Shown here: positions 23,666 through 33,152 of the stretch, piece after piece
Numbering within the stretch: position 1 is the stretch's first letter
How the letters are laid out: each line of letters opens with the position of its first letter
Assembly: GCF_000170895.1 (NCBI RefSeq)
Contig: NZ_ABCS01000099.1
Span: forward strand, 1-35,293
DNA from: Plesiocystis pacifica SIR-1
GTDB taxonomy: Bacteria; Myxococcota_A; Polyangia; Nannocystales; Nannocystaceae
Direction of reading: 5' to 3'
DNA: 35,293 nt
The notes under the pieces: generated by a model
What the model was told of the DNA's origin: nothing
Seen by the model: the letters and a program-made list of their open reading frames with translations, nothing else
The model's database searches: none
Made by a program: the position numbers and the translations under genes

Positions 23666-23888
23666 GACGTGGACACCTCGGGCGTCGACCGGGAGCATAC
23701 CCGCCGAGGGCGCACAATCAAAGACCTTCTCCGACCCTCGAAAGCTCGTTTTCGTGGCATTTTCGCCAGCTTGCCTGGACGTCGGGCCAGCTCCGGCCTG
23801 GCCTGGCCTGCCTGGAGCTGGGGGTGCTCCGGTGCCGTGGCGTGGACTCACACCCAACCACAGCCCGACCCAGGCCCAACCAAGACGA

Positions 23889-23915
23889 GAGGGCGGCCTC
23901 CGAGAGACCGCCCTC
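23889..23915 (-). terminator. Hairpin after the tolA/tonB-like gene
   Basis: GAGGGCGG and CCGCCCTC form a perfect 8-bp stem around an 11-base loop, 29 bp after the stop of the upstream gene. A moderately T-rich stretch (TCGTCTTGGTTGGG) follows on the minus strand. This 279-bp gap suggests that tolB is transcribed at least partly from its own promoter. Confidence 0.6.
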
Positions 23916-23944
23916 ACCCGCGCGTCAGCTGGCGCGCCTGGGGA

Positions 23945-24799
23945 TCACTTGACCTTGCCGGAGGTCCACGCGAACTGATAGCGCAAGACCACGCAGGTCG
24001 ACTTCATCTTCTTGAGCACGTGGGGCGGCGGCTTGGGGATCTTGAGCCGCTCGACCTCGGCACGGACGGCGTTGTCGAGGTCCTTGTTGCCCGAACTGGA
24101 CTTCGTGAACACCTTGTCCACCGTCCCGTTCTTGCAGATCTTCATGGTGAACTTGTAGGGCTTGCCCGCGGGCAGCTTGGCCGCCCAGGCCGGCACCTTC
24201 ATGTTGTTCAGGGCCTTCATCACGGCGGTCGCCCAGGGGTCTCCGTCCTTTTTGAGGTCGGACCAGCCGTTGGGGTCGCCGAAGGGGTCACCCGCCACGT
24301 CGATGTTGTTGGGCAGGTCCTTGGAGTAGGGGTTGTTGCTCTTTTGGTTCTTGTCGGCCTCTTTGGCCTTCTTGTTGTCGTTGACCGGCTTGTTGTCCTT
24401 CTTGGGCTTCTTCTCCTCCTTCTTCTCCTCTTCCTCCTCGGGGATCTCCTCCTCCTCGGTCACCGACTCTTCGACGGCGGCCTCCGGGGTGCGCAGCTCC
24501 TCGTTGATGGCCTTCTCGGGGATGTCCTTGGGCTCGACGCCGAGCTTGGTCAGGGCCCCAGGCTCGAAGTCGAGCATGAACTCCTCGTCCTCGCCGACCT
24601 CGGCCTGGGCGTTCTTCTCGAGCCACAGCATCAGGCCGACGATGGCTCCGGACAGGACGACCATCCCGAACAGCCCGCCGAAGAAGGCGAAGGGCAGGGC
24701 GACCATGGCCCGGATCTCGCGGAACAGGGAGACGAAGGGGGTCAGCAGCGCCGGCGGCGTGCGGACGGGAGCGGGAGGCTTGGGCGCTTCTTCGTTCAT
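23945..24799 (-). CDS. TolA/TonB-like energy-transducing protein
   Basis: A 284-residue inner-membrane protein. A Pro-rich cytoplasmic start (about 1-35) is followed by one membrane helix (FFGGLFGMVVLSGAIVGLMLWL, about 38-62). A highly charged periplasmic stretch comes next (acidic run EEEEIPEEEEEKKEEKKPKK, then Asn/Lys-rich), which replaces the long helix of E. coli TolA. The compact C-terminal domain (about 185-284) has the TonB/TolA pattern: KPYKFTMKICKNGTVDKVF, DLDNAVRAEVERLKIPKPPP, then STCVVLRYQFAW. Two cysteines in that domain could form a disulfide. The start is fixed by AGGAG five bases before the ATG. It sits in the gene order tolQ-tolR-this-tolB, so it should link the proton-driven TolQR motor to TolB/Pal at the outer membrane. 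Confidence 0.88.
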   Translation of the reverse strand: MNEEAPKPPAPVRTPPALLTPFVSLFREIRAMVALPFAFFGGLFGMVVLSGAIVGLMLWLEKNAQAEVGEDEEFMLDFEPGALTKLGVEPKDIPEKAINEELRTPEAAVEESVTEEEEIPEEEEEKKEEKKPKKDNKPVNDNKKAKEADKNQKSNNPYSKDLPNNIDVAGDPFGDPNGWSDLKKDGDPWATAVMKALNNMKVPAWAAKLPAGKPYKFTMKICKNGTVDKVFTKSSSGNKDLDNAVRAEVERLKIPKPPPHVLKKMKSTCVVLRYQFAWTSGKVK

Positions 24800-24911
24800 C
24801 CGGTCTCCTGAGTCAGGCTAGCAGGCAACGTGCGGGGGACGGCGGCGGCTTGCATGCTGTTCATGCGGACCGCCAAAACGGCGTTCAGGGCGCCTGGAGA
24901 CGCCCCGGCGC

Positions 24912-25352
24912 TCACTCCTCCGGCAGGCGCGGGTCGGTGACGAAGCCGACCTCGGTCACCCCCGCCTCCTGGAGGGCGATCATGATGTCGAGGATCACCT
25001 CGAACTGGATGTTGCGATCACCCTGGATGAAAGCCATCCCGTCGTCGGTGATCTTCTTGTTGGTCGCCAGCTGCTCGCTCCACTGGGACTTGTCGGCGTC
25101 GAGGGGCAGCGTGCCGACGAACACCCGGCCCTTGGCGTCGACGGAGATCACCGAGAGCTCGAACTCCTCTTCGGTGATCTGCACGCCGGGGGCGTGGGGC
25201 ACGGCGAGCTTGATCTGCTCTTGGTTCGCCAGCGGCGTGGCGACCATGAAGCCGATCAGCAGGCAGAACATGATGTCGATCAACGAGGTGACGTTGATCG
25301 CAGCGACCGGCTCCTCTCCCGAGGCCGATCCGTCGTGGGTGACGATGCTCAT
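24912..25352 (-). CDS. tolR: TolR/ExbD-family proton-channel subunit
   Basis: A 146-residue biopolymer-transport protein. A short cytoplasmic start precedes the single membrane helix INVTSLIDIMFCLLIGFMVATPL, which carries the conserved aspartate (SLIDIMF) of the proton path. The periplasmic domain (about 50-146) has ELSVISVDAKGRVFVG, IQGDRNIQFEVILDIMIALQEAGVTEVGFVTDP, matching the ExbD/TolR fold. Together with TolQ it forms the motor that energises TolA. It begins 18 bp after the tolQ stop, and a 112-bp gap leads to the tolA-like gene. ExbD and TolR cannot be told apart by this sequence alone; the choice rests on the nearby tolB. Confidence 0.93.
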   Translation of the reverse strand: MSIVTHDGSASGEEPVAAINVTSLIDIMFCLLIGFMVATPLANQEQIKLAVPHAPGVQITEEEFELSVISVDAKGRVFVGTLPLDADKSQWSEQLATNKKITDDGMAFIQGDRNIQFEVILDIMIALQEAGVTEVGFVTDPRLPEE

Positions 25353-25370
25353 GGCCTGACGCTCGGGGGC

Positions 25371-26105
<735 letters not shown>

Positions 26106-26234
26106 GGCGCGCGCAGGCTACACGGGGGCGGCTCACCGGGGCAAGGGGCGGTGTCTCTAGGCCCCGCGCTGGCCCTGGGGCGCCCCGGGGACCCACTCTG
26201 GACCGCCGCCCGCGGCCCTGCTAGACCGGCGCTC

Positions 26235-27719
26235 ATGCGTTCTTTCGGCAGCTCGGGGCGCCCGCGCCCGTCCGCGCCGCGGGTCCGCGGGCTCGCCGGG
26301 CGGCTGATGGCGCCCCGCGCCTTCGCCTGCGTGGCGCTCCTCGGGGCCGCCGCGTGCACGGCCGAGCCCAGCTACCAGCTGCAGTGGCGCATCGTCGACA
26401 CGCCGGAGCTCGGCTACGACCAGGCCGCCGAGCTCGTCGCCATCGACCAGTGCGCGCGGACGGGCATCGTCAAGCTCGAGGTCACCACCCGCACCGCCGG
26501 CGGCACGGAGGTCGACGTCCGCCGCTACCCCTGCTTCCCCGGCGCCTTCGCCGACGGCCAGCCCACCGACGGCCCGCCCGAGCTCGAGCCCGGCGAGTAC
26601 GTCCTCGACGTCGTCGGCCTGCGCCGCACCGACGAGCCCTGGGTCTGCGCCGAGGACGACCTCGACTGCGTCGCCCAGGCCAGCGCGACCGTGACCGTGT
26701 CCGAGGGCAGCCTGCCCACGGTGTCCTTCGTGCTGTTGCGCCCGCCCGAGTGCGACGACGGGGTCGACAACGACAAGGACGGGCGCGTCGACGGGAAGGA
26801 CCCGGCCTGCGCCCTCGACCCGACCGGGCCCGAGAGCGCCGAGGCCGAGCAGCTGATCCTCGACATGCGCATGCGCCTGCTCGAGAGCCCCGTCGTCGAG
26901 CTCGCCAACGTCAACGCCAACCGCGTCGAGCTGACCCTCGACGGCGAGACCATCCAGGTCCTGACCCAAAACGACCTGAGCTTCGTCGAGGGCTGGTACG
27001 AGCTGCCCCTGTACTCCTCCGACCAGGTCGAGCCGGGCTCGCACACCCTCGCGCTGGTCGCCTACGACCTCGCCGGCGTCGCGCGGACCGAGCCCCTGAC
27101 CTTCGAGTTCGAGATGGGCGAGAGCGCGCTCTACAGCCTGATCGACTTCGAGGTCAGCGCGGACCGCTTCGTCGAGCCCCTCGTCGAGCCCCTGAGCCTG
27201 TTCGCCAACCTCCTGCCCTACCCCGACGCGACCCTGGGCTCGGCGCTGATCTGTGAGCTCAACGACGCCGCGGCCACGCCCATCGACCAGGTCCGCCTGC
27301 GCGTGCGCGACACCGCGGCGGGCGACGCCTTCCTCGACGCCGCGGCCCTGGGCCTCAACGTCACCGCCGAGGACCTCGCCGAGGGCTGGGTCGGCCTGCC
27401 CTGCACCATCGCCCCGGCCCTCGCGTCCGCGCCCCTGACCTGGGGCAACTACGCGGTCGAGGCCGAGGCCTACGTCGGCGGCGCGCGCTGCTTCGCCGAC
27501 GCCCGCGACCACGAGCTCGGCCCCACCGAGGGCCTCGCCCCCCTCGCCCCCCTCGGCCTCGACAGCCCCCAGCTCATCGACCTCGAGCGGGTCTACGTCG
27601 ACGAGGCGCCCCCCGAGGGCTGCCGCGAGTGCACGCCCGACGCTGACGACGACGGCCCCGGCGACGACGAGTGCGCCAACCCGGCCCACGAGTGCGTCAA
27701 CTTCCTGTGCGTCCCCTGA
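26235..27719 (+). CDS. Putative lipoprotein with a Ca-loop-like motif
   Basis: A 494-residue protein from ATG 26235 (an internal ATG at 26307 is a good alternative). The signal is MAPRAFACVALLGAAAC, with the likely acylated Cys at residue 41. An N-terminal beta domain (LQWRIVDTPELGYDQAAELVAI, EYVLDVVGLRR) is followed by PECDDGVDNDKDGRVDGKDPAC, an Asp/Asn-rich Cys-flanked motif frequent in myxobacterial surface proteins and reminiscent of calcium-binding thrombospondin type 3 repeats. The remaining 300 residues look like two or three Ig-like beta modules with Cys pairs; the C-terminus is Cys-rich (GCRECTPDADDDG, ECVNFLCVP). Codon use is extremely GC-rich like its neighbours. It is probably a surface lipoprotein, 11 bp ahead of the next gene and likely co-transcribed with it. 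Confidence 0.82.
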   Translation: MRSFGSSGRPRPSAPRVRGLAGRLMAPRAFACVALLGAAACTAEPSYQLQWRIVDTPELGYDQAAELVAIDQCARTGIVKLEVTTRTAGGTEVDVRRYPCFPGAFADGQPTDGPPELEPGEYVLDVVGLRRTDEPWVCAEDDLDCVAQASATVTVSEGSLPTVSFVLLRPPECDDGVDNDKDGRVDGKDPACALDPTGPESAEAEQLILDMRMRLLESPVVELANVNANRVELTLDGETIQVLTQNDLSFVEGWYELPLYSSDQVEPGSHTLALVAYDLAGVARTEPLTFEFEMGESALYSLIDFEVSADRFVEPLVEPLSLFANLLPYPDATLGSALICELNDAAATPIDQVRLRVRDTAAGDAFLDAAALGLNVTAEDLAEGWVGLPCTIAPALASAPLTWGNYAVEAEAYVGGARCFADARDHELGPTEGLAPLAPLGLDSPQLIDLERVYVDEAPPEGCRECTPDADDDGPGDDECANPAHECVNFLCVP

Positions 27720-27730
27720 GCGCGATCGAC

Positions 27731-28510
27731 ATGAACGACACCGCCAAGCCCACCTCCAAGCGTCCCCCCCGGGCCGGCCGCCGGCTCAAGCGCGGCCACA
27801 AGGCCAAGGCCGAAGCCGAGGCGGAGGCCAAGGCCGCGAGCCAGCCCCCGGCGCCCCGCAAGCGCGCGGTCAAGGCGACCCGCCAGCTCAAGCCCGAGGC
27901 CTTCGCCCAGGTCGACCGGATGATCGCCAGCTTCGCCCAGCGCCGCTTCGGCGCGATGATGCCGACCATCGCCCAGGGCTTCTTCGGCGGCGCGCGGACC
28001 CAAGAGGAGACCAAGCTCCCCGAGATCCAGCAGGCCTTCGCGCTGTTCTTCGTCTACGGCTACCGCGACACCGCCGGCCGGCGGATCATCGACATGTTCC
28101 GGGAGTACGGCCTCAAGCTCGACCGCGAGCAAAAGCGCGTGCTCCAGGCCGTCGAGCGCACCCGCTTGGTGCTGTTCGTGCTCGAGAGCAAGAACGAGTC
28201 CAACAAGCAGCTCGCCGGCCGCGACGTCCTCAGCGGCCAGCCGATGACCGCCCTCGACAACAACCTCTTCCCCAAGCTCCGCCGCGGGGACGTGGTGCTC
28301 GCCTACATGTTCCCCGTGGGCGATCTGTGGCGCTGCCTCGGCATGGCCGTGCAGGTCCCCAAGACCAACACCAAGATCCTCGATCAGGGCCTCGCCAAGC
28401 TCGCCAACGACCAGGGCTTCGCCGCCGCCCAGCTGCCCATGCGCCGGCCCGCGCAGCTGTTTTGGCTGACCTACCGCGCCGCCGAGGCAGTGATCCGCGC
28501 GCACGCCTGA
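27731..28510 (+). CDS. Conserved-looking cytoplasmic protein of unknown function
   Basis: A 259-residue protein without signal or membrane segment. The first 50 residues are a Lys/Arg/Ala-rich basic tail (RRLKRGHKAKAEAEAEAKAA) that could bind nucleic acid or membranes. The body is a mixed alpha/beta domain: RMIASFAQRRFGAMMPTIAQGFF, EIQQAFALFFVYGYRDTAGRRIIDMFREYGLKLDREQKRVLQAVERTRLVLFVLES, then a beta-rich part (PKLRRGDVVLAYMFPVGDLWRCLGMAVQVPK). The order of helices followed by a small barrel recalls proteins that carry SEC-C zinc motifs, but no such cysteine motif is present. It follows the lipoprotein gene by 11 bp. No function is proposed. Confidence 0.75.
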   Translation: MNDTAKPTSKRPPRAGRRLKRGHKAKAEAEAEAKAASQPPAPRKRAVKATRQLKPEAFAQVDRMIASFAQRRFGAMMPTIAQGFFGGARTQEETKLPEIQQAFALFFVYGYRDTAGRRIIDMFREYGLKLDREQKRVLQAVERTRLVLFVLESKNESNKQLAGRDVLSGQPMTALDNNLFPKLRRGDVVLAYMFPVGDLWRCLGMAVQVPKTNTKILDQGLAKLANDQGFAAAQLPMRRPAQLFWLTYRAAEAVIRAHA

Positions 28511-28536
28511 GCGCGGCGGCCCGGCCCGCTGAAAAC

Positions 28537-28556
28537 CCGACCTCCGCGTCGGTCTT
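28537..28556 (+). terminator. Weak hairpin after the unknown gene
   Basis: CCGAC and GTCGG pair around a six-base loop and are followed by TCTTCG, 26 bp after the stop codon. A run of four A precedes the stem. This is a weak terminator candidate only. Confidence 0.35.
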
Positions 28557-28653
28557 CGCCCCGCCCCGACCCTCGGTGTCCCCAGAGTCACGCGCGCGTC
28601 GGGGCCACATAAAGCCCACAAAAGTCCGCATTTCGCGCTAGTGTTGGGGCGCC

Positions 28654-31600
28654 ATGGCGGAGTCCAAAGGCGCTCAGGCAGACGAGTCGACGCGTGACGC
28701 CGACGCGCCTTTGCCCCCTCCACACGATCACACCGCCGTCGATCTGCGGGGGCCGTCTGCGTTGATGCCCGTGGCACGACGTGACGAGGAGGCCTTTCTC
28801 CCGGGCAGCCGGATCGCCCGCTACACCGTGCTCGAGAGCGTGGGCTTTGGCGGGGTCGGCATCGTCTACGCCTGCTACGACCCGGACCTCGATCGCAAGG
28901 TCGCCGTCAAGCTGCTCCGGCCCAGCAAGATCTCGGGGCGCATCAAGGCCGCCGAGAGCCGCCGCGGCCGGCTGCTCCGCGAGGCCCAGGCCCTCGCCCG
29001 GCTGTCCCACCCCAACGTCGTCCCGATCTACGAGGTCGGCACCTTCCGCGGCCAGGTCTACCTGGTGATGGAGTTCGTCGAGGGCACCACCCTCAACCGC
29101 TGGCTCGAGCGCGAGCGCCACAAGTGGCCGGCGATCGTCGACCGCTTCTCCCAGGCCGCCCGCGGCCTCGCGGCGGCCCACGTCGCGGGCATCGTGCACC
29201 GCGACTTCAAGCCCGAGAACGTGCTCGTGGGCGTCGACAACCGGGTCCGGGTGCTCGACTTTGGCCTGGCCACGCCGCTGCGCCCGAACGAGTCGAGCAT
29301 CGATCGCTCCGGCGAATATCCGGCCGACAGCGACCCGGGCTGCAGCGACAGCGGCGGGCGCATCGACCAGCTGATCTCGACCTTCCGGGAGGAGCGCGAG
29401 CGCCACGACAGCCTCGCGCCGGTGACCCGCGAGGGCCAGATCATGGGCACGCCGGCCTACATGTCCCCGGAGCAGGCCCGGGGCGAGGGCGCCGACTCGC
29501 GCTCCGATCAATTCAGCCTGTGCGTCGCGCTCTACGAGGCCGTCTACGGCGTCCGCCCCTTCCGCGGCAAGTACGACGACCCCGCCCGCTTCGTCGAGCT
29601 CGGCCGCCGCCGCAAGCTGCCCGGCAAGCGCCCGCCGGACCTCTCCCTGCGCGTCGAAAAGGCGATCCTCCGCGGGCTGAGCCTCGACCCGGGGGCGCGC
29701 TTCCCCTCGATGTTCGCGCTGATCGAAGAGCTCGATCCGCGCCCGCCCCAGCGGCGCTGGTGGGCCCTCGCCCTGGGCCTGTCCATGTTGCTGTCCGCGG
29801 GGCTCGGCTGGAAGCTCTGGCACGGCCCCTCGGCCGAGCCCAGCCCCGGCCTGTGCACGCCGAGCGACGAGGGCGACGCCAAGCTCGCGGCGCTGTGGGG
29901 CGAGCCCCGGGTCGCCGCCTTCGAGGCCCGGCTGCTGGCCTCGCCCCGGCCCTACACCCGCCAGACCTGGACCACCGTCCGCGCCCGCTTCGACAGCTGG
30001 GCCCAGAGCTGGACCGCCGCGCGCGAGCAGGCCTGCGCCGAGGGCTCCGAGAGCGCGCCCTCGAGGCAGCTCCACGCCCAGCGCATGGCCTGCTTCGAGC
30101 GCCAGCTGATCCGCGTAGGCAGCGTGCTCGACGACCTCCAGACCAGCTCGCTCGAGGGCGCCGAGCTCCTCGACGAGCTCACCACCTTGTCCGATCACCT
30201 GCCCGCCGCCCAGCAGTGCATCGCCGACGACCTGCTCGGCGACCACACCCTGAGCCACGCGACCCCCGAGCAAGAGAAGGCGGCCGAGCTGCTGCGCAAG
30301 CGCATCGCCGCCATCGAGGGGCGCATCGAGGCCGGGCGCCGCGAGGGCGTCGCCGCCGAGGCCGAGATCCTCGCGGCCCAGGCCCGCGGCCTCGACTACG
30401 AGTACGTCGAGGCCGAGGCCGTGTTCACCCTCGGCTACGCGCTGGCCCGGGGCACCCAGGACATCGACCGCGGCGTCAACTTGCTGCAAGAGTCGGCCGC
30501 CCTCGCCCAGCGCTCGGGCAACCACAAGGCGCTGATCCGGGCGGCGACGGAGCTGATCCTCGCCCAGGGCATCACCCAGGCCAAGCCCGAGCCCGCCAAG
30601 GTGTGGGCGACGATCGCCGGCGCGACCCTCGACGGCCACGGCGACGATCCGGTCCTGCGCGGGGAGCTGAGCCTGAGCCTGGGCAAGCTGGCCACCTTCG
30701 AGGGCGACTACGCCGGGGCGGCCGCCCACTTCCAGAGCGCCCTCGACGGCCTCGAGCGCCGCGGCGGCTCCACCCACCCCGACTTCGTGCCCTACAGCGC
30801 CGCCCTCGGCGACGCGCTGCGCGAGCTCGGGCGCTTCGACGAGGCCGAGGCCGCCCTGACCGCGGCGCGCACCGTCGTCAGCGCCCACTACGGCGACACC
30901 CACCCGGCCTACCTCGACAGCCTCGAGAGCCTCGCCAACTTGCTGACCGATCAAAACCGCAACGAGGAGGCCCTCGCCGCCCACCGCCAGGCCCGGGACC
31001 TCGCCATCGAGATCTACGGCGAGGACCACCGCGAGGTCGCCTCGGTGCTCAACAACATGGCGATCAACTACGACAACAGCGGCCGCTACGGCGAGGCCGC
31101 CGAGACCCTGCGCCAGGCTCGGGACATCTCCGCGAGCCAGGAGCACGCCGAGCCCACGCGGGTCGCCTTCATCGACGTCAACCTCGGCTCCGCGCTCCAG
31201 AACCTCGGCCGCTTCGACGAGGCCCTCGAGCGCTACCAGAGCGCCCTCGCGGCGATCCGCCAGGGCCTCGGCGAGGACCACATGGCCGTCGGCGTCACGC
31301 TCCAGAACATCGCGGCGGCGCGCACCGATCGCGGGCAGTACACGGGCGCGCGCGCGGATCTCGAGGCCGCCCTGCCGCTCTACGATCAGGCCGAGTCCAA
31401 CCTCGGCGCGGTGCTCGGCGCGGAGCACCGCAGCCTCATGTCGCTACACGTCGACCGGGCCCGAGCCCTGCGCAGCCTCGGGCGCCACGGCGAGGCCATC
31501 GCGAGCAGCCGCGAGGCCGTGACCGTGGCCCAAGCTCTGTTCGAGTCCAACGACCCCGCCCTGGTCCGCCCGCTCACGGGCCTCAGCCGCTCCCTGCTCG

Positions 31601-31884
31601 CCGCCTACGCGGCCGACGACCCGGCCTGCCCCGACGGCGCCCTCGAGGAGGCCCTCGGCCTGGCCCAGCGCGCCGTCGACCTCGCCTCGGACGCCAACAA
31701 CTCGCCCCGCGAGATCGCCCGCGCCCGCTTCGTGCTCGCCCTGGCGACGGCCCAGCGCGCGGACGAACCCCGGGCCCAGGCCTCGGCCCGGGCTCAGGTC
31801 GAGCGCGCCCGGGAGATCATGGCCAAGGCCGAGGGCGCGGTGATCCTCCGCCGCGAGATCGAGACCTGGCTCGAGGATCATTGA
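28654..31884 (+). CDS. Membrane Ser/Thr protein kinase with large periplasmic TPR domain
   Basis: A 1076-residue receptor-like kinase. The cytoplasmic kinase domain (about 55-360) has LESVGFGGVGIVYACYD (Gly-rich loop; the usual third Gly context is altered), VAVKLL (Lys about 86), IVHRDFKPENVLV (Asp about 184), VLDFGLATPL and GTPAYMSPEQARGEGADSRSDQFSLCVALYEAVYG. About 50 extra residues, Ser/Asp/Glu-rich, are inserted between DFG and GTPAYMSPE, that is, in the activation segment. One membrane helix follows (WWALALGLSMLLSAGLGW, about 368-388). The remaining 680 residues are helical, with TPR repeats of the kinesin-light-chain type (LGRFDEAEAALTAARTVV, NRNEEALAAHRQARDLAIE, GRYGEAAETLRQARDIS, LGRFDEALERYQSALAAIR). 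This architecture is common in myxobacteria. Stem-loop copy B begins with its stop codon. Confidence 0.95.
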   Translation: MAESKGAQADESTRDADAPLPPPHDHTAVDLRGPSALMPVARRDEEAFLPGSRIARYTVLESVGFGGVGIVYACYDPDLDRKVAVKLLRPSKISGRIKAAESRRGRLLREAQALARLSHPNVVPIYEVGTFRGQVYLVMEFVEGTTLNRWLERERHKWPAIVDRFSQAARGLAAAHVAGIVHRDFKPENVLVGVDNRVRVLDFGLATPLRPNESSIDRSGEYPADSDPGCSDSGGRIDQLISTFREERERHDSLAPVTREGQIMGTPAYMSPEQARGEGADSRSDQFSLCVALYEAVYGVRPFRGKYDDPARFVELGRRRKLPGKRPPDLSLRVEKAILRGLSLDPGARFPSMFALIEELDPRPPQRRWWALALGLSMLLSAGLGWKLWHGPSAEPSPGLCTPSDEGDAKLAALWGEPRVAAFEARLLASPRPYTRQTWTTVRARFDSWAQSWTAAREQACAEGSESAPSRQLHAQRMACFERQLIRVGSVLDDLQTSSLEGAELLDELTTLSDHLPAAQQCIADDLLGDHTLSHATPEQEKAAELLRKRIAAIEGRIEAGRREGVAAEAEILAAQARGLDYEYVEAEAVFTLGYALARGTQDIDRGVNLLQESAALAQRSGNHKALIRAATELILAQGITQAKPEPAKVWATIAGATLDGHGDDPVLRGELSLSLGKLATFEGDYAGAAAHFQSALDGLERRGGSTHPDFVPYSAALGDALRELGRFDEAEAALTAARTVVSAHYGDTHPAYLDSLESLANLLTDQNRNEEALAAHRQARDLAIEIYGEDHREVASVLNNMAINYDNSGRYGEAAETLRQARDISASQEHAEPTRVAFIDVNLGSALQNLGRFDEALERYQSALAAIRQGLGEDHMAVGVTLQNIAAARTDRGQYTGARADLEAALPLYDQAESNLGAVLGAEHRSLMSLHVDRARALRSLGRHGEAIASSREAVTVAQALFESNDPALVRPLTGLSRSLLAAYAADDPACPDGALEEALGLAQRAVDLASDANNSPREIARARFVLALATAQRADEPRAQASARAQVERAREIMAKAEGAVILRREIETWLEDH

Positions 31885-31926
31885 GTCGTGGACGTGGGGC
31901 AGGGAGGGTGTGGCTCGTCCACGACG
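31882..31926 (+). repeat. Stem-loop repeat element, copy B (G-rich loop)
   Basis: The element starts with the TGA stop of the kinase-TPR gene. The arms TCGTGGACG (31886-31894) and CGTCCACGA (31916-31924) enclose a 21-base loop with runs of four, three and three G. It is identical to copy A (3661-3706, opposite strand) over 27 bases from the TGA and nearly so to the end of the second arm. Both copies are in sense orientation relative to the gene they follow. Confidence 0.85.
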
Positions 31927-31995
31927 GTCAAGATAGACAAGGCCACAAACAAACTCTCGGATGCACCGGCGCCGCGCTGCTGATAGATCGAAGGG

Positions 31996-33141
31996 GTGCC
32001 CGCCCGCGAGCTCGTCTCGGCCCACCTCCAGCCCTTGCGTGACAAGAGCACCCTGCTCGACACCGAGTTCACCCTCGCGCTGTTCGAGCACGCCACGGGC
32101 ATCGCCTCCGAGGCCGTAGCGGGCTGTGGCGTCGGCGTGGACCACTACACCGGCGAGCACGTGCTCGCGGCGGCGCTGGCTCGGGAGACCCCGCGGGGCT
32201 ACGAGCACCGGCTGTGCCTGGCGATCACCGATCGCCGCACGATCCTCAGCGGCTGGTCGTCCACCAAGGGCGGCCACAACGGGACGCGCTTTTCCATGGG
32301 CCACGAGCAGCTCGCCCGGGTCGAGTCCAAGGCGACCATGCTCGCCAACTACGTGCGCCTGTTCGACCACCAGGGCACGAGCCGCGACCTCACCTTCCCC
32401 CAGGTCACGGACGTCCTCGGCCGCTTCTACGCCGCCCTGGCCCAGCTCCCGCCCCAGGCCCGGATGAGCGCCCCCCTGCCCATGCCCCAGCCCAGCCCCG
32501 AGGACCCCGCGGGGCTGCGCGCCGTGGCCCACGGGCTGTGGCGCGAGGACCCGGCCGCGACGCAGATCCTCGCCCACGTCGATCGGCTGGTCTACGGCGG
32601 CCAGGTCGATCCGGCCTCGGGCTACGACTTCGCCTGCCGGGTGTTCCTGGCTCACCGCAGCGCCGTCTCGGGCCCGGCCATGAGCCCCGGCCTCGGCCGC
32701 GTGTGGCTCTCGCCGATGAGCGCCGCCGACCTCGGCCACACCTTCGTGTCCATCTACGGCCGGCCCGCGGACTACCAGGTCGCCCCCGACGGCTGGGCCT
32801 GGCACGACTTCCACCTCAACCCCGAGCGCGACTACCTCGACGCCACCCTCTCGGCCCTGGGCGTCGCCGCCTACGTCGGCCTGGGCGTGGGCTTTTCGCC
32901 GGGCCGGGTCATCGCCCACCACCTGATGAAGCGCGAGCCCATCACCAAGCTGCGCGTCGGCGTGCACGAGGGCCAGGCCTGCTCGCACTACGTCGTCGAC
33001 GGGCCCCGCGGGCGCCTCGAGCTCAGCGACGCGAACATGGCCCACCGCCTGCACCAGGCCTTGATCCACTCGTCCTACCGCGTGCTCGAGCGCCGCGCCT
33101 TGCTCGGCTGGGGCCTCGACTACCACGCGCTCTTTGCTTGA
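31996..33141 (+). CDS. Protein of unknown function with a possible PH-like segment
   Basis: A 381-residue protein from GTG 31996 with a GAAGG stretch directly before it (close spacing). It has no signal peptide or clear membrane segment. Residues about 70-150 (RLCLAITDRRTILSGWSS, EQLARVESKATMLANYVRLFDHQGTSRDLTF) have the strand pattern of bacterial PH-like domains, where a T-D-x-R box is followed by a site that reads an effect on membranes; this is a weak resemblance. The second half contains RVFLAHRSAVSGPAMSPGLGRVWLSPMS and YLGLGVGF-like YVGLGVGFSPGRVIAHHLM. It is rich in His and Trp. It stands 111 bp after the kinase-TPR gene, with the repeat element between them, and is convergent with the next gene, 11 bp apart. 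No function is proposed. Confidence 0.7.
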   Translation: MPARELVSAHLQPLRDKSTLLDTEFTLALFEHATGIASEAVAGCGVGVDHYTGEHVLAAALARETPRGYEHRLCLAITDRRTILSGWSSTKGGHNGTRFSMGHEQLARVESKATMLANYVRLFDHQGTSRDLTFPQVTDVLGRFYAALAQLPPQARMSAPLPMPQPSPEDPAGLRAVAHGLWREDPAATQILAHVDRLVYGGQVDPASGYDFACRVFLAHRSAVSGPAMSPGLGRVWLSPMSAADLGHTFVSIYGRPADYQVAPDGWAWHDFHLNPERDYLDATLSALGVAAYVGLGVGFSPGRVIAHHLMKREPITKLRVGVHEGQACSHYVVDGPRGRLELSDANMAHRLHQALIHSSYRVLERRALLGWGLDYHALFA

Positions 33142-33152
33142 GCGCGCCGCGC

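Noticed and set aside
28588..31428. A 946-codon open frame on the minus strand
   Set aside because: It is a shadow of the kinase-TPR gene in the opposite strand, of similar GC-driven composition.
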